A model generated the notes under the pieces. The model did not search any database and was not told the origin of the DNA. It worked only from the letters and a program-made list of their open reading frames with translations. Below are positions 35,894 through 45,792 of a stretch of 64,000 bases of DNA, in pieces; the first letter of the stretch is position 1; every line of letters starts with the position of its first letter. This DNA is from Mariniradius saccharolyticus AK6 (GTDB lineage: Bacteria; Bacteroidota; Bacteroidia; Cytophagales; Cyclobacteriaceae). The position numbers and the translations under genes were made by a program. The stretch spans positions 248,001 through 312,000 of the forward strand of contig NZ_AMZY02000010.1 in assembly GCF_000330725.2 (NCBI RefSeq). The letters are read 5' to 3'.

Positions 35894-36112
35894 TTATTTG
35901 TATCTGTAAACGATTCTACCTTTTGAAAGATCGTAGGGTGAAAGCTCCAACTTTACTTTGTCACCCGGAAGGATCTTGATATAGTTCATTCTCATCTTCC
36001 CTGAAATATGGGCGATAAGCTGGTGCCCATTTTCAAGCTCAACTTTAAACATTGCGTTTGACAACGCCTCTATGATCGTACCATCTTGTTCTATAGATGT
36101 CTGTTTCGCCAT
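35894..36112 (-). CDS. infA: Translation initiation factor IF-1
   Basis: A 72-residue single OB-fold (S1-like) protein that occupies the 30S A site during initiation: [43 protein letters not shown] is fully canonical in pattern. It lies 2 nt after map, so is translated from the same message as the secretion and ribosomal genes. Confidence 0.96.
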   Translation of the reverse strand: MAKQTSIEQDGTIIEALSNAMFKVELENGHQLIAHISGKMRMNYIKILPGDKVKLELSPYDLSKGRIVYRYK

Positions 36113-36114
36113 AT

Positions 36115-36888
36115 TTAGAAATTAAAATTTTCTTCTATGTACTTGTGCGTGGTCAAGATCTCTGTTCTGTCCTCAAAGATCGCTACCGTATGCTCATAAT
36201 GGGCTGAGACCTTCCGGTCAGCTGTTCTGATCGTCCATCCGTCCCGTTCTTGAACAATGTTCTTTGTGCCGAGATTTACCATCGGTTCAATTGCCAGCAC
36301 CATTCCACTCTTAAGCGGAGTGCCAGACCCTCTTTTGCCATAATTCGGAACTTCAGGTGCTTCATGAAGGCTCTTCCCTATACCATGACCAACCAATTCC
36401 CGAATGACAGTATAACCTTTGGCTTCGACAAATCGCTGAATGGCATTTCCAATATCACCGGTCCGATTACCAAAGACGGCCTTTTCAATACCTAGATAGA
36501 GAGATTCTTTTGTTGCTTTGAGCAACGACAATACAGCAGGGGAGACTTCACCGACAGGGTAAGTATAAGCGCTATCGCTATGAAAACCTTGGTGAAAGAC
36601 TCCACAATCTACTGAGATTATATCGCCATCTTTCAAAACATAGTTACTTGGAAAACCATGAACCACAACCTCATTTACGGAGATGCAGAGCGAAGATGGA
36701 AAACCATTGTAACCCTTGAACGAAGGTACACCCTGATTGTCCCTGATGTACTCTTCAGCTATCTTATCCAGAAAAGAGGTCTTTACCCCTTCTTTAATAT
36801 ACTTTGCTACTTCTCCGTGAGCTTTTCCTAGAATGAGGGCACCTTGTTTGATTATCTGAACTTCCTCGGAAGTCTTATAATGAATCAT
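36115..36888 (-). CDS. map: Type I methionine aminopeptidase
   Basis: A 257-residue cytosolic enzyme that removes N-terminal Met from new proteins. Metal-site motifs are visible: [22 protein letters not shown] (two Asp ligands), [16 protein letters not shown] (His ligand) and [10 protein letters not shown] (Glu ligand). It lacks the N-terminal zinc-finger extension of type Ib/c enzymes. Its start overlaps the end of secY by 4 nt, indicating translational coupling. Confidence 0.96.
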   Translation of the reverse strand: MIHYKTSEEVQIIKQGALILGKAHGEVAKYIKEGVKTSFLDKIAEEYIRDNQGVPSFKGYNGFPSSLCISVNEVVVHGFPSNYVLKDGDIISVDCGVFHQGFHSDSAYTYPVGEVSPAVLSLLKATKESLYLGIEKAVFGNRTGDIGNAIQRFVEAKGYTVIRELVGHGIGKSLHEAPEVPNYGKRGSGTPLKSGMVLAIEPMVNLGTKNIVQERDGWTIRTADRKVSAHYEHTVAIFEDRTEILTTHKYIEENFNF

Positions 36889-38207
36889 ACAGCGGCGGCG
36901 TAATTTGAGGGATTATTCTTCATATTCCCACTTTTCATCATACCCTCATAATGCCTCATCAACAAGTAACTTTCAATTTGCCTCAATGTGTCCATGATCA
37001 CACCGACCATGATTAATAGAGAAGTTCCTCCATAGAACTGGGCAAACTCGCCACCAACACCTGCAACAATCGCGAATGCTGGAAGGATCGCAACCACTGC
37101 CAACAGGAATGAACCCGGCAATGTAATCCTTGAGATGATGTTGTCAATGAATTCAGCAGTAGGAGCACCAGGCTTAATTCCAGGAACGAATCCACCGTTT
37201 CTTTTTAGGTCTTCAGCTATTTGCTCCGGATTAACGGTGATTGCAGTGTAGAAGAAGGTGAAAAGAATGATCATCACTGCAAACACAAGATTGTATTGCC
37301 AAGATGTGAAATCACTGAAAGTACTTCCAATATAATTCGCGATGTCGTTCTCAGATGACCATATCTGCGCAATCAGCGCAGGAAGAAACATGAGAGATTG
37401 AGCGAAGATGATCGGCATTACACCAGATGCATTGACCTTGATAGGAATGTATTGCCTTTGGCCGCCATATACCTTCCCTCCAACGACCTGCTTCGCATAT
37501 TGAACAGGAATTCTCCTGGTGGCCTCAGTCAACGCAACTACTCCGACAACCACAAAGAACAACACTCCAGCTTCAATCAACAAAAGCAACATGCCAGAGG
37601 TACCTTTCGAAACCACCTCCGCGATGATAGCGCCAGGAAAGCGGGAAATGATACCGATCATGATCAACATAGAAATACCGTTACCGATCCCCTTTTCTGT
37701 GATTTTCTCTCCCAGCCACATACAGAACATCGTTCCGGCTGACAGTAGAACCAATGAGCTAAACATGAACAACGAAGTACTGACCATGACAGCACCCGTA
37801 GGCAGAATTGTCGCAGTGATGTACCCAACTCCTTGTGCGACTGTAATCGCAATCGTCAGAACACGGGTGATTTGGTTAATCCTTTTTCGACCGGATTCTC
37901 CCTCTTTCTGCAATTTCTGAAAATAAGGAACTCCAACAGTCAAAAGCTGCAACACGATGGAAGCAGATATATAAGGCATGATTCCCAAACCAAAGATGGA
38001 TGCATTGCTAAATGCCCCACCAAGGAAAGTATCAATCAAACCGAAGATACCTTCAGGCGCATCTCCAAGCTTCGATGGATCCACGCCTGGCAATACTATG
38101 AATGAACCCAATCTAAAGACGATCAAAAATCCAATCGTATTAAAAATACGGGTTCTTAGATCCTCAATAGAAAAGATATTCTTAACTGTTGAAATAAACT
38201 TTTTCAT
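36885..38207 (-). CDS. secY: Protein translocase subunit SecY
   Basis: The 440-residue channel subunit of the Sec translocon with ten predicted membrane helices. Visible landmarks are RLGSFIVLPGVDP, the plug region after it, GIGNGISMLIMIGI, the cytoplasmic loop before TM7 VVGVVALTEATRRIPVQYAKQ, and GGFVPGIKPG. It pairs with SecE, encoded at 62258 in the other cluster. Located 8 nt after rplO. Confidence 0.97.
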   Translation of the reverse strand: MKKFISTVKNIFSIEDLRTRIFNTIGFLIVFRLGSFIVLPGVDPSKLGDAPEGIFGLIDTFLGGAFSNASIFGLGIMPYISASIVLQLLTVGVPYFQKLQKEGESGRKRINQITRVLTIAITVAQGVGYITATILPTGAVMVSTSLFMFSSLVLLSAGTMFCMWLGEKITEKGIGNGISMLIMIGIISRFPGAIIAEVVSKGTSGMLLLLIEAGVLFFVVVGVVALTEATRRIPVQYAKQVVGGKVYGGQRQYIPIKVNASGVMPIIFAQSLMFLPALIAQIWSSENDIANYIGSTFSDFTSWQYNLVFAVMIILFTFFYTAITVNPEQIAEDLKRNGGFVPGIKPGAPTAEFIDNIISRITLPGSFLLAVVAILPAFAIVAGVGGEFAQFYGGTSLLIMVGVIMDTLRQIESYLLMRHYEGMMKSGNMKNNPSNYAAAV

Positions 38208-38215
38208 CTAACCGA

Positions 38216-38662
38216 TTAAATCTTGTTTACTGTTCCGCCAACCTTTTCGATCGCTTCAACTGCGGAAGCAGAGAATGAGTGGGCACTTACGGATACCTTG
38301 GCAGTGAGCTCGCCTCTACCTAAGACCTTTACGACATCTTTTTTACCAACCAATCCGTGTTCTACAAGAGAATCGAAGGTGATAACCTCGAGGTTGTACT
38401 GAGAAGCCAGATCCTGAAGTACATCCAAGTTTATAGGCTTGTTGTAAACTTTGTTTTTGTTATTGAAGCCAAACTTAGGAATTCTCCTTTGAAGAGGCAT
38501 TTGACCTCCTTCGAAACCAAGCTTGGATTTATAACCTGATCTAGATTTTGCTCCTTTGTGACCTCTAGTAGACGTACCACCCCTACCAGAACCTGTACCA
38601 CGACCGATTCTTTTGCGGGATTTGGTAGACCCTTCTGCAGGCTTTAGATTATGTAATTTCAT
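38216..38662 (-). CDS. rplO: Ribosomal protein L15
   Basis: A 148-residue late-assembly 50S protein. The Gly/Arg-rich N-terminus (KRIGRGTGSGRGGTSTRGHKG) threads through 23S rRNA, and FEGGQMPLQRRIPKFGF is the typical middle block. 2 nt after rpmD. Confidence 0.96.
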   Translation of the reverse strand: MKLHNLKPAEGSTKSRKRIGRGTGSGRGGTSTRGHKGAKSRSGYKSKLGFEGGQMPLQRRIPKFGFNNKNKVYNKPINLDVLQDLASQYNLEVITFDSLVEHGLVGKKDVVKVLGRGELTAKVSVSAHSFSASAVEAIEKVGGTVNKI

Positions 38663-38664
38663 GA

Positions 38665-38844
38665 TTAGATTTCCTCCACTTTTACAAGGTGACTAACTTT
38701 CCTTAACATACCGGCGATAGAAGGATTATTTTCATGTTCTACCGTCCTGTTGATTTTTCCCAGTCCAAGTGACACAATTGTCGCCTTCTGATCCTTTGGT
38801 CTCTTGATGGTACTTTTGACTTGAGTAATTCTGATCTTTCCCAT
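38665..38844 (-). CDS. rpmD: Ribosomal protein L30
   Basis: A 59-residue protein read from the minus strand: MGKIRITQVKSTIKRPKDQK at the start, then TIVSLGLGKINRTVEHENNP, ending VKVEEI. It matches L30 in pattern and length and fills the gap between rpsE (5 nt) and rplO (2 nt). Confidence 0.94.
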   Translation of the reverse strand: MGKIRITQVKSTIKRPKDQKATIVSLGLGKINRTVEHENNPSIAGMLRKVSHLVKVEEI

Positions 38845-38849
38845 TTTGA

Positions 38850-39368
38850 TTAACCGTTAAAAACCTTTGACATTTTCACACCTCTCTGTTGGGAAACTGC
38901 AATCGCATCCCTCAACTGTACCAAGGCATCTATTGTAGCCTTAACCACGTTGTGCGGGTTTGAGGAACCTTTTGACTTCGCCAAAACGTCAGTAACTCCA
39001 GCAGATTCCAAAACAGCACGCATTGCACCACCGGCAATAACGCCAGTACCGGGTGCCGCAGGCTTGATGTAAACAAATCCGCCGCCAAATTTACCAAGCT
39101 GATCATGAGGAATAGTACCTTTCAGTACCGGAACCTTTACGAGATTCTTCTTAGCGTCTTCAATGCCTTTTGTGATTGCGTCAGTCACTTCGTTCGCTTT
39201 GCCAAGCCCGTAACCTACTATGCCATTTCCGTCACCTACTACGACAATTGCCGAGAACGAGAATCTTCTACCACCTTTTACCACTTTGGCTACTCGGTTT
39301 ATAGCTACAACTCTCTCTTTCAATTCTGTATCTGTAGCCCTGATTGGTTTTCTTCTAACTTGAGACAT
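38850..39368 (-). CDS. rpsE: Ribosomal protein S5
   Basis: A 172-residue 30S protein shaping the mRNA entry site and decoding accuracy. The N-terminal double-stranded-RNA-binding-like domain contains [30 protein letters not shown], and the C-terminal domain contains [27 protein letters not shown]. The loop where spectinomycin-resistance changes map (KGGRRFSF) looks wild-type. Confidence 0.96.
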   Translation of the reverse strand: MSQVRRKPIRATDTELKERVVAINRVAKVVKGGRRFSFSAIVVVGDGNGIVGYGLGKANEVTDAITKGIEDAKKNLVKVPVLKGTIPHDQLGKFGGGFVYIKPAAPGTGVIAGGAMRAVLESAGVTDVLAKSKGSSNPHNVVKATIDALVQLRDAIAVSQQRGVKMSKVFNG

Positions 39369-39374
39369 AATAGA

Positions 39375-39725
39375 TTAAAATTTAAGGCCTCCCTCTCTTG
39401 CGCCTTCGGCAAGAGCTTTGACGTTACCGTGATATATATAGCCACTTCTGTCAAATACAACTTCCGTGATTCCGCTTTCCAAAGCCCTTTCAGCAAGTTT
39501 CTTACCGACTTCTTTGGATACTGTCACGTTGGTGTTATTCACCGACCCGAGTTCTTTGGACGAAGCCTGGGCCAATGTATGCCCCTTTAGGTCATTGACC
39601 AACTGGGCATAGATACCAGTATTGCTTTTAAATACTGACAAACGAGGTCTAGAATCAGTACCGGAGATTTTCCTACGGATACCCTTTTTGATTCTGAGTC
39701 TTCTTGAGTTCTTATTAAAGGCCAT
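39375..39725 (-). CDS. rplR: Ribosomal protein L18
   Basis: A 116-residue 5S-rRNA-binding protein of the central protuberance. The basic N-terminus (NSRRLRIKKGIRRKISG) precedes RPRLSVFKSNTGIYAQLVND and ends GNVKALAEGAREGGLKF. 5 nt after rplF. Confidence 0.96.
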   Translation of the reverse strand: MAFNKNSRRLRIKKGIRRKISGTDSRPRLSVFKSNTGIYAQLVNDLKGHTLAQASSKELGSVNNTNVTVSKEVGKKLAERALESGITEVVFDRSGYIYHGNVKALAEGAREGGLKF

Positions 39726-39730
39726 CTTAA

Positions 39731-40288
39731 TTATTTTTTACCAGCAGTTTTACCAGCCTTACGTCTTACAATTTCACCTACGAAGCGAACACCTTTTCCT
39801 TTGTAAGGCTCCACTTTTCTCAATGACCTGATCTTGGCAGCAATTTGCCCTACCAGTTCCTTGTCAATGCCCTCCAACGTAATCAAAGGGTTTTTACCTT
39901 TTGGAGTTTCGGTAGCCAATTTTACTGACTCAGGCAGTGCAAAGAAGATGCTGTGCGAATAACCCAATGAAAGCTCCAACACCTGACCTTGATTAGATGC
40001 TTTGTAACCAACACCCACCAATTCCAACTCTTTCTTATATCCTTGGGATACACCTACAACCATGTTGTTGATAAGCGCACGGTACAAGCCATGCAGAGAC
40101 TTGTGTCTCTTTGAGTCGGTAGGACGCTCGACTAGCAGTTCCTTTCCTTCTACTTTCACAGTAATGTCGGGATTCACATCCCTACTGAGGGTTCCCTTGG
40201 GACCTTTAACAGTGACAACGTTGTGCGCTGACACGTCTACAGTAACACCCGCCGGAATATCTATCGGTTTTTTACCTATTCTTGACAT
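39731..40288 (-). CDS. rplF: Ribosomal protein L6
   Basis: A 185-residue 50S protein near the factor-binding site, with two L6 alpha-beta repeats: MSRIGKKPIDIPAGVTV...VKGPKGTLSRD and the C-terminal signature VRSLRKVEPYKGKGVRF-like block (read as RSLRKVEPYKGKGVRFVGE). The tail is short and basic. 9 nt after rpsH. Confidence 0.96.
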   Translation of the reverse strand: MSRIGKKPIDIPAGVTVDVSAHNVVTVKGPKGTLSRDVNPDITVKVEGKELLVERPTDSKRHKSLHGLYRALINNMVVGVSQGYKKELELVGVGYKASNQGQVLELSLGYSHSIFFALPESVKLATETPKGKNPLITLEGIDKELVGQIAAKIRSLRKVEPYKGKGVRFVGEIVRRKAGKTAGKK

Positions 40289-40297
40289 GACGTTTTA

Positions 40298-40693
40298 TTA
40301 ATATACGTAGCAAAGTACTTCTCCTCCTATTCCTTCAGTCCTCGCTTCTTTATCGGTCATTACACCTTTTGAAGTAGAAAGAATGGCGATTCCTAGACCG
40401 TTGATTACCCTAGGAAGGTCTTCATGTTTCACATACTTTCTCAGGCCTGGTTTGCTAATTCTAGACAGGCTAACGATGGCATTCTGCTTTGTTGACGGGT
40501 TGTATTTCAAAGCTATTTTGATGGTTCCCTGAGGACCCTCCTCTTCAAATTTATAGTTTTGAATATACCCTTTATCATGAAGTACTTTTGTAATCTCCTT
40601 CTTGATATTGGAAGCAGGTACCTCAACAATTCGATGGGAAGCTTTGATGGCGTTCCTCAATCGAGTTAGATAATCAGCTATTGGATCAGTCAT
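40298..40693 (-). CDS. rpsH: Ribosomal protein S8
   Basis: A 131-residue primary 16S-binding protein of the 30S platform: MTDPIADYLTRLRNAIKASH at the start and the C-terminal STSKGVMTDKEARTEGIGGEVLCYVY signature. In E. coli S8 also represses the spc operon by binding its mRNA. Here the gene is preceded by an unusual 85-nt gap containing a GC-rich hairpin. Confidence 0.96.
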   Translation of the reverse strand: MTDPIADYLTRLRNAIKASHRIVEVPASNIKKEITKVLHDKGYIQNYKFEEEGPQGTIKIALKYNPSTKQNAIVSLSRISKPGLRKYVKHEDLPRVINGLGIAILSTSKGVMTDKEARTEGIGGEVLCYVY

Positions 40694-40711
40694 ATTTATA
40701 TAAGTCTAACT

Positions 40712-40741
40712 GCACACCCTGGTTTCGGGCGTGCAAAGTTA
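40712..40741 (-). promoter_or_regulatory. Leader hairpin and -7-like box upstream of rpsH
   Basis: In the 85-nt gap between rpsN and rpsH the minus strand reads TAACTTTG (complement of 40734-40741, overlapping the hairpin by one base). It is followed by GCACGCCC, a 7-nt loop and GGGTGTGC (an 8-bp stem with one G-U). No TTG lies at normal -33 spacing. It may be an internal promoter, a translational operator or a partial attenuator. Confidence 0.5.
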
Positions 40742-40778
40742 CACAATGATTTTTACAATAAAAACTCTTGCTTAATTT

Positions 40779-41048
40779 TTACCAGCTAGACTTAGTAAGT
40801 CCAGGGATTTTGCCAGCTTGGGCCATCTCCCTGAAAGTCACCCTGTTGATCCCGAATTTCCTCATGTATCCTTTTGGACGTCCGGTGAGCTTACATCTGT
40901 TGTGCAATCTCACTGGGGAGGCATTCTTTGGAAGTTTATCCAAAGCTTCATAATCGCCAGCTGCTTTCAATTCAGCTCTTTTCTTGGCATATTTTGCTAC
41001 AAGACGCTCTCTTTTTCTCTCTCGAGCTTTTAATGACTCTCTTGCCAT
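40779..41048 (-). CDS. rpsN: Ribosomal protein S14 (zinc-free type)
   Basis: An 89-residue 30S head protein. This is the long form without the CxxC zinc knuckles of the short form: one cysteine only, in [22 protein letters not shown]. Ends PGLTKSSW. 5 nt after rplE, and followed by the unusually long gap before rpsH. Confidence 0.95.
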   Translation of the reverse strand: MARESLKARERKRERLVAKYAKKRAELKAAGDYEALDKLPKNASPVRLHNRCKLTGRPKGYMRKFGINRVTFREMAQAGKIPGLTKSSW

Positions 41049-41053
41049 ATCTC

Positions 41054-41608
41054 TTAGTTGTTTTTGTTAACAAAAGGCATCCCAAAAGCTTTCAACAGTG
41101 CGTAGCTTTCCTCATCGGTATTGGCAGTCGTCACGAAGGTAACGTCCATACCAGATATCTTATTGACTTTTTCGATGCTGATTTCAGGGAAAATGATCTG
41201 TTCGGTAATTCCAAGCGTATAATTGCCTCTTCCATCAAAGCCCTTGTCACTGATACCTTTGAAATCCCTTACTCGAGGAAGTGCCACTGTCACCAACCTG
41301 TCAAGAAACTCATACATCTTGTCACCGCGAAGTGTGACTTTCGCTCCGATTGGCATGCCCTCTCTCAACTTGAAGTTGGAAACAGAGGTTTTCGCTTTTG
41401 TCGCAACAGCCCTTTGGCCGGAAATCAGAGAAAGTTCCTCTACACCCTGGTCTACCAATTTCTTGTCGGCCACTGCAGCTCCAATACCCTTGTTGATGAC
41501 AATTTTCGTCAATTTAGGCACCTGCATCACAGACTTATATTGGAATTTTTCCTTAAGCGCAGCTACGATCTCTGAGTTGTATTTTTCTTTGATTCTAGGA
41601 TTAGCCAT
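41054..41608 (-). CDS. rplE: Ribosomal protein L5
   Basis: A 184-residue 5S-rRNA-binding protein of the central protuberance that touches P-site tRNA. Blocks: [44 protein letters not shown] and [20 protein letters not shown]. Its start lies 8 nt inside the end of rplX, so the two are translationally coupled. Confidence 0.96.
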   Translation of the reverse strand: MANPRIKEKYNSEIVAALKEKFQYKSVMQVPKLTKIVINKGIGAAVADKKLVDQGVEELSLISGQRAVATKAKTSVSNFKLREGMPIGAKVTLRGDKMYEFLDRLVTVALPRVRDFKGISDKGFDGRGNYTLGITEQIIFPEISIEKVNKISGMDVTFVTTANTDEESYALLKAFGMPFVNKNN

Positions 41609-41945
41609 TGATCACCTCCCCTGTTTTTTTGGAATACCTTACCAGCTTTCCGTTTTCGTTCTTTTTCCTACCTGTACGAGTTGCTTCTCCTGTCTTAGGA
41701 TCCACCAACATCAGGTTGCTCACATGAATTGGGGCCTCCTTTTTTTGAATCCCACCCTGTGGGCTGGATGCGGATGGCTTAACGTGTTTGGTCACGAGGT
41801 TCAATCCTTCTACGATCGCCCTTCTTTTCTCAAGGTCAACAGAAAGAATTTTACCTGATTTGCCTTTGTCGTCCCCTGCGATCACCTTCACGGTATCACC
41901 GGACCTTACATGCAACTTTGGTTGCTTATTGAATTTTCTTTCCAT
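41601..41945 (-). CDS. rplX: Ribosomal protein L24
   Basis: A 114-residue assembly-initiator protein of the 50S near the tunnel exit, with an N-terminal KOW motif ([22 protein letters not shown]) and [12 protein letters not shown]. 2 nt after rplN, overlapping rplE by 8 nt. Confidence 0.96.
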   Translation of the reverse strand: MERKFNKQPKLHVRSGDTVKVIAGDDKGKSGKILSVDLEKRRAIVEGLNLVTKHVKPSASSPQGGIQKKEAPIHVSNLMLVDPKTGEATRTGRKKNENGKLVRYSKKTGEVING

Positions 41946-41947
41946 GA

Positions 41948-42316
41948 TTACAATACTTCTGGGGCTAGGGATATAATCTTCATGTACTGCTTTTCTCTCA
42001 ACTCCCTTGCCACGGGCCCGAAAATACGTGTACCTCTAGGCTCGTTGTTGTTGTTCAACAGCACTGCTGCATTATCTTCAAAGCGGATATAGGATCCATC
42101 TTTGCGTCTGATTTCCTTCTTTGTCCTCACGATCACCGCCTTAGACACGGTACCTTTTTTGATATTACCGGAAGAGAGGGCTGATTTTACAGTCACGACG
42201 ACTTTGTCACCAATGGTGGCATAGCGCTTTCCTGTACCGCCCAACACGCGAATAACCAATACCTCTTTGGCACCGGAATTATCCGCAACGCTTAGTCTTG
42301 ATTCTTGTTGTACCAT
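41948..42316 (-). CDS. rplN: Ribosomal protein L14
   Basis: A 122-residue 50S interface protein: [27 protein letters not shown] at the start and [28 protein letters not shown] at the end, both canonical. 2 nt after rpsQ. Confidence 0.97.
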   Translation of the reverse strand: MVQQESRLSVADNSGAKEVLVIRVLGGTGKRYATIGDKVVVTVKSALSSGNIKKGTVSKAVIVRTKKEIRRKDGSYIRFEDNAAVLLNNNNEPRGTRIFGPVARELREKQYMKIISLAPEVL

Positions 42317-42318
42317 GA

Positions 42319-42594
42319 TTACTTAGCCCTTTCGATAATTTCCACAAGTCTCCAACGCTTCTTCTTACTCAGCGGACGAGTTTCGCTGATCCTGACGATA
42401 TCGCCTTCATTAGCGTCGTTCTTCTCGTCATGAGCCATAAATTTGGTAGTCTTCGCAACAAACTTGCCGTACATCGAATGTTGAACCATTCGCTCTACGG
42501 CAACTGTAATGGACTTGTCCATCTTGTTGCTCACTACCTTACCAATTCTTTCTTTACGAAGATTTCTCTCAGTAGTAGCCATCTCGATCATCAT
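42319..42594 (-). CDS. rpsQ: Ribosomal protein S17
   Basis: A primary 16S-binding OB-fold protein, 91 residues from the ATG at 42594, which overlaps the rpmC stop as ATGA. In-frame ATGs also occur at 42591 and 42582; [20 protein letters not shown] from 42582 (87 residues) is the more family-like N-terminus. The overlap favours re-initiation at one of the two upstream ATGs, so the exact start is open. Core: [21 protein letters not shown] and [18 protein letters not shown]. Confidence 0.93.
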   Translation of the reverse strand: MMIEMATTERNLRKERIGKVVSNKMDKSITVAVERMVQHSMYGKFVAKTTKFMAHDEKNDANEGDIVRISETRPLSKKKRWRLVEIIERAK

Positions 42595-42785
42595 TTAGCC
42601 TGTTGTTTAGCAGTCAATTCAGTCTTCAATCTCGCGATGAAACGCCTTGACTCCTTGATTTTGTTTGGATTTTCAATTGGAGAGATAGCATGTGCAAACT
42701 TCAACTTGGTTAGATTGGTCTGCTCAGCGGCTATCCGCTCTTGGAGTTCACTTTCGGAAAGTGCTCTAATTTCAGAATTTTTCAT
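42591..42785 (-). CDS. rpmC: Ribosomal protein L29
   Basis: A 64-residue two-helix coiled-coil protein at the tunnel exit, part of the docking site for trigger factor and [24 protein letters not shown] and [15 protein letters not shown] fit the family. 8 nt after rplP; its TGA overlaps the rpsQ start. Confidence 0.95.
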   Translation of the reverse strand: MKNSEIRALSESELQERIAAEQTNLTKLKFAHAISPIENPNKIKESRRFIARLKTELTAKQQAK

Positions 42786-42793
42786 CTTTTTGC

Positions 42794-43213
42794 TTATTCA
42801 ACGTAATCTCTACGTACTACGAATTTTGTGCTTATTGGAAGCTTTTGTTGAGCAAGTCTCAACGCTTCTTGAGCAGTCTCGAGACTCACACCTGTAGCTT
42901 CGAAAAGGATCGTACCTGGCTTGATAACGGCAACCCAATATTCTGGCGCACCCTTACCTTTACCCATCCTAACCTCTGCTGGTTTTCTGGTGATAGGTTT
43001 GTCAGGGAAAATCCTGATCCAAACCTGTCCTTCTCTTTTCATCGCCCTCGTCATCGCGATACGTGCCGCTTCAATCTGACGTGAGGTGATCCATCCGGGC
43101 TCCAAAGACTTGATACCAAAGTTGCCAAAATCGAGGTTGTGGCCTCTGGTGGCAATTCCTTTGACTCTGCCTTTGTGCATTTTTCTATACTTGGTTCTCT
43201 TCGGCTGTAACAT
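42794..43213 (-). CDS. rplP: Ribosomal protein L16
   Basis: A 139-residue 50S protein that organises the A-site tRNA region: [19 protein letters not shown], then [44 protein letters not shown]. The RMGKGKG loop is where the arginine hydroxylated by YcfD-type enzymes resides in other bacteria. 23 nt after rpsC. Confidence 0.96.
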   Translation of the reverse strand: MLQPKRTKYRKMHKGRVKGIATRGHNLDFGNFGIKSLEPGWITSRQIEAARIAMTRAMKREGQVWIRIFPDKPITRKPAEVRMGKGKGAPEYWVAVIKPGTILFEATGVSLETAQEALRLAQQKLPISTKFVVRRDYVE

Positions 43214-43236
43214 GATTTCTCACAAAAGGGTGAAAA

Positions 43237-43980
43237 TTAGTTATTCTTTTTTCTTCTCTTCGGACCATTGCCTTCTCTCCGCTTTCCTCTCGGTGCTGCG
43301 GCTGCGGCTCCTTTTGGTTCATTGGTCATGCCTACGTTTGGAGACAAATCTCTTCTACCGTAAACCTCACCTTTGAATATCCAAACCTTGATACCTATGA
43401 TCCCATAAACCGTATTGGCTTCAGAAACCGCATAGTCAATATCAGCTCGCAAAGTATGCAATGGGATTCTACCCTCTTTGTACATTTCTGATCTCGCCAT
43501 TTCAGCTCCACCCAAACGTCCGGAAAGCTTTACCTTGATACCTTCTGCCCCAACTCTCATAGAAGCCGCGATAGCTTGCTTCATTGCCCTTCGGAAAGAA
43601 ATACGAGCCTGCAACTGCTGGGCGATTGACTCGCCTACCAACTTAGCATCCAATTCAGGACGTTTGATTTCGAAGATGTTGATTTGAACATCTTTGTTGG
43701 TAAGCTTCTTCAGTTCCTCTTTCAGTTTATCAACCTCTGCTCCGCCTTTGCCGATGACGACGCCCGGACGTGCAGTATGGATGGTGAGGGTAATGCGCTT
43801 CAAAGTCCTCTCAATCACAACCTTTGCAATACCACCTTTAGGAATCCTGGCGTTGACGTATTTCCTGATCTGCTGGTCTTCAAACAGCTTCTCAGCGAAA
43901 TCTTTGCCACCGTACCAGTTAGAATCCCAACCTTTGATGACTCCAAGCCTAAAACCGATTGGGTTTATCTTTTGTCCCAT
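43237..43980 (-). CDS. rpsC: Ribosomal protein S3
   Basis: A 247-residue 30S protein forming the mRNA entry channel. The KH domain has [28 protein letters not shown], and the C-terminal domain has [19 protein letters not shown]-type residues (read [19 protein letters not shown]). A basic, Ala/Arg-rich tail ends the protein ([17 protein letters not shown]). 9 nt after rplV. Confidence 0.96.
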   Translation of the reverse strand: MGQKINPIGFRLGVIKGWDSNWYGGKDFAEKLFEDQQIRKYVNARIPKGGIAKVVIERTLKRITLTIHTARPGVVIGKGGAEVDKLKEELKKLTNKDVQINIFEIKRPELDAKLVGESIAQQLQARISFRRAMKQAIAASMRVGAEGIKVKLSGRLGGAEMARSEMYKEGRIPLHTLRADIDYAVSEANTVYGIIGIKVWIFKGEVYGRRDLSPNVGMTNEPKGAAAAAPRGKRREGNGPKRRKKNN

Positions 43981-43989
43981 AGTCTGATC

Positions 43990-44379
43990 TTAATTAGATT
44001 TTTCTGTTTTTTCCGTTTCATCAGCGGTAACTCCAGCACCGAAGGAATCTACGATGAGGGTCACATGATTTGATCTTTTCCTGATTCTGTGGGCTCTTCC
44101 TTGCGGAGCTGGCCTCAGCCTCTTCAGCATACGACCTTCGTCAACGAAGATGGTTTTTACATAGAGGTCAGCATCTTCTATCTTCTCATCAGGGTTTTTT
44201 GCCTGCCAGTTTGCTATCGCAGATAGCAACAGCTTTTCGAGCTTAAGGGAACCATGATTGGGAGTGTATTTCAAAATGCTCAACGCCAAACCTACCCTCT
44301 TACCTCTTACGAGGTCAGCAATCAACCTCATTTTTCGAGGCGAGGTAGGTACATTTTTTAGTTTAGCTACTGCTTCCAT
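43990..44379 (-). CDS. rplV: Ribosomal protein L22
   Basis: A 129-residue protein whose long beta-hairpin lines the exit tunnel near the macrolide site: [22 protein letters not shown], and the hairpin [23 protein letters not shown] is intact with no insertion of the kind that gives macrolide resistance. The last 15 residues are acidic and variable. 2 nt after rpsS. Confidence 0.96.
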   Translation of the reverse strand: MEAVAKLKNVPTSPRKMRLIADLVRGKRVGLALSILKYTPNHGSLKLEKLLLSAIANWQAKNPDEKIEDADLYVKTIFVDEGRMLKRLRPAPQGRAHRIRKRSNHVTLIVDSFGAGVTADETEKTEKSN

Positions 44380-44381
44380 GA

Positions 44382-44660
44382 TTATTTCTTTCCTTTATCT
44401 TTCTTGGCGATGTGACCCCTAAAGTTTCTGGTTGGTGCAAATTCACCGAGCTTGTGCCCTACCATGTTGTCAGTGACAAACACGGGGATGAATTTGTTTC
44501 CATTATGCACAGCAAAGGTATGGCCTACGAAATCCGGGGAAATCATCGACCTTCTGGACCAAGTCTTGATGACAGATTTTTTCCCTGACTCGTTCATTAC
44601 ATCCACTTTTTTCGCCAAGTGATGCTCTATATAAGGACCTTTTTTTAACGAACGTGACAT
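44382..44660 (-). CDS. rpsS: Ribosomal protein S19
   Basis: A 92-residue 30S head protein: [20 protein letters not shown] and the signature [38 protein letters not shown] are canonical. 2 nt after rplB. Confidence 0.97.
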   Translation of the reverse strand: MSRSLKKGPYIEHHLAKKVDVMNESGKKSVIKTWSRRSMISPDFVGHTFAVHNGNKFIPVFVTDNMVGHKLGEFAPTRNFRGHIAKKDKGKK

Positions 44661-44662
44661 AA

Positions 44663-45487
44663 TTATTTGCTTCTTTTACTGACAATGAATTTGTTAGAGT
44701 ACTTTTTAGGAGATCTGGTCTTCTTACCCTTGGCAAGTAAACCTTTCCTAGACCTAGGGTGACCACCCGATGCACGCCCTTCACCACCACCCATCGGGTG
44801 ATCGACAGGGTTCATCGCAACACCTCTGGTCCTTGGCCTTCTTCCCAACCAACGGTTCCTACCAGCTTTTCCAAGAACAACGTTCATATGGTCAGCATTG
44901 GATACTGTTCCAACAGTCGCCATGCAAGTTCCCAAGATCAACCTGGTCTCACCGGATGGCAACTTTACGGTAACGTATTTGTCTTCCCTCGCTACTAACT
45001 GTGCATATCCTCCGGCAGATCTTGCCAAAGCTGCGCCCTTACCAGGCTTCAGTTCGATATTGTGGATGATAGTACCCAAAGGAATGTTGTACAACTGCAT
45101 CGCATTACCGATCTCCGGAGCAACGCTTTCACCAGAAACGATTTTCTGGCCTACTTGCAAGCCTTCTGGGGTAATGATGTAAGCTTTGGTTCCATCTTCA
45201 TATTGTACCAAAGAAATTCTAGCGGATCTGTTTGGATCGTACTCGACTGTGAGCACTTCAGCTGACATATCGAATTTACGTCTTTTGAAATCGATGATTC
45301 TGTAGCGCTGCTTGTGACCACCACCAATGTACCTGGAGGTCATTCGACCTTGGTTATTTCTACCACCAGTTTTCTTCTTTGGAGCCAGCAGCGACTTCTC
45401 AGGTTTTGATGTAGTGATTTCATCAAAAGAGGGAGCTACTCTGAATCTAGTCCCTGGGGTTACCGGTTTTAATTTTCTAACTGCCAT
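44663..45487 (-). CDS. rplB: Ribosomal protein L2
   Basis: A 274-residue primary 23S-binding protein needed for subunit joining and peptidyl transfer. Blocks: [30 protein letters not shown] and the C-terminal [22 protein letters not shown], which contains the conserved functional histidine. 13 nt after rplW. Confidence 0.97.
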   Translation of the reverse strand: MAVRKLKPVTPGTRFRVAPSFDEITTSKPEKSLLAPKKKTGGRNNQGRMTSRYIGGGHKQRYRIIDFKRRKFDMSAEVLTVEYDPNRSARISLVQYEDGTKAYIITPEGLQVGQKIVSGESVAPEIGNAMQLYNIPLGTIIHNIELKPGKGAALARSAGGYAQLVAREDKYVTVKLPSGETRLILGTCMATVGTVSNADHMNVVLGKAGRNRWLGRRPRTRGVAMNPVDHPMGGGEGRASGGHPRSRKGLLAKGKKTRSPKKYSNKFIVSKRSK

Positions 45488-45500
45488 GATCTTGATTCAA

Positions 45501-45788
45501 TTAAATTTCTCCGTAAAAGTCAATGACTTCACCTTCTGCCACCTGCACAATCGCCTTCTTGAATGCATTTGTATATCCGGAAACAATCTTGTTTTTTGAA
45601 TACCTGGTCTTTGGTTTCGCAGCATACCGCATTGTACGCACCTCAACAACCTTTACCCCATACATCTTTTCAACGGCCTTTTTGATTTCGGGCTTCTTTG
45701 CAGTTTTCTCCACAATAAACCCGTAAACGCCCTGCTCGTTTTTCGCAGAAATCTTTTCCGTAATCAAAGGTTTTTTTAGGATCTCCAT
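45501..45788 (-). CDS. rplW: Ribosomal protein L23
   Basis: A 95-residue exit-tunnel protein that docks trigger factor and SRP: LKKPLITEKISAKNEQGVYGFIVEKTAKKPEIKKAVEKMYGVKV. Slightly short C-terminus, as common in this phylum. 4 nt after rplD. Confidence 0.96.
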   Translation of the reverse strand: MEILKKPLITEKISAKNEQGVYGFIVEKTAKKPEIKKAVEKMYGVKVVEVRTMRYAAKPKTRYSKNKIVSGYTNAFKKAIVQVAEGEVIDFYGEI

Positions 45789-45792
45789 TTTC

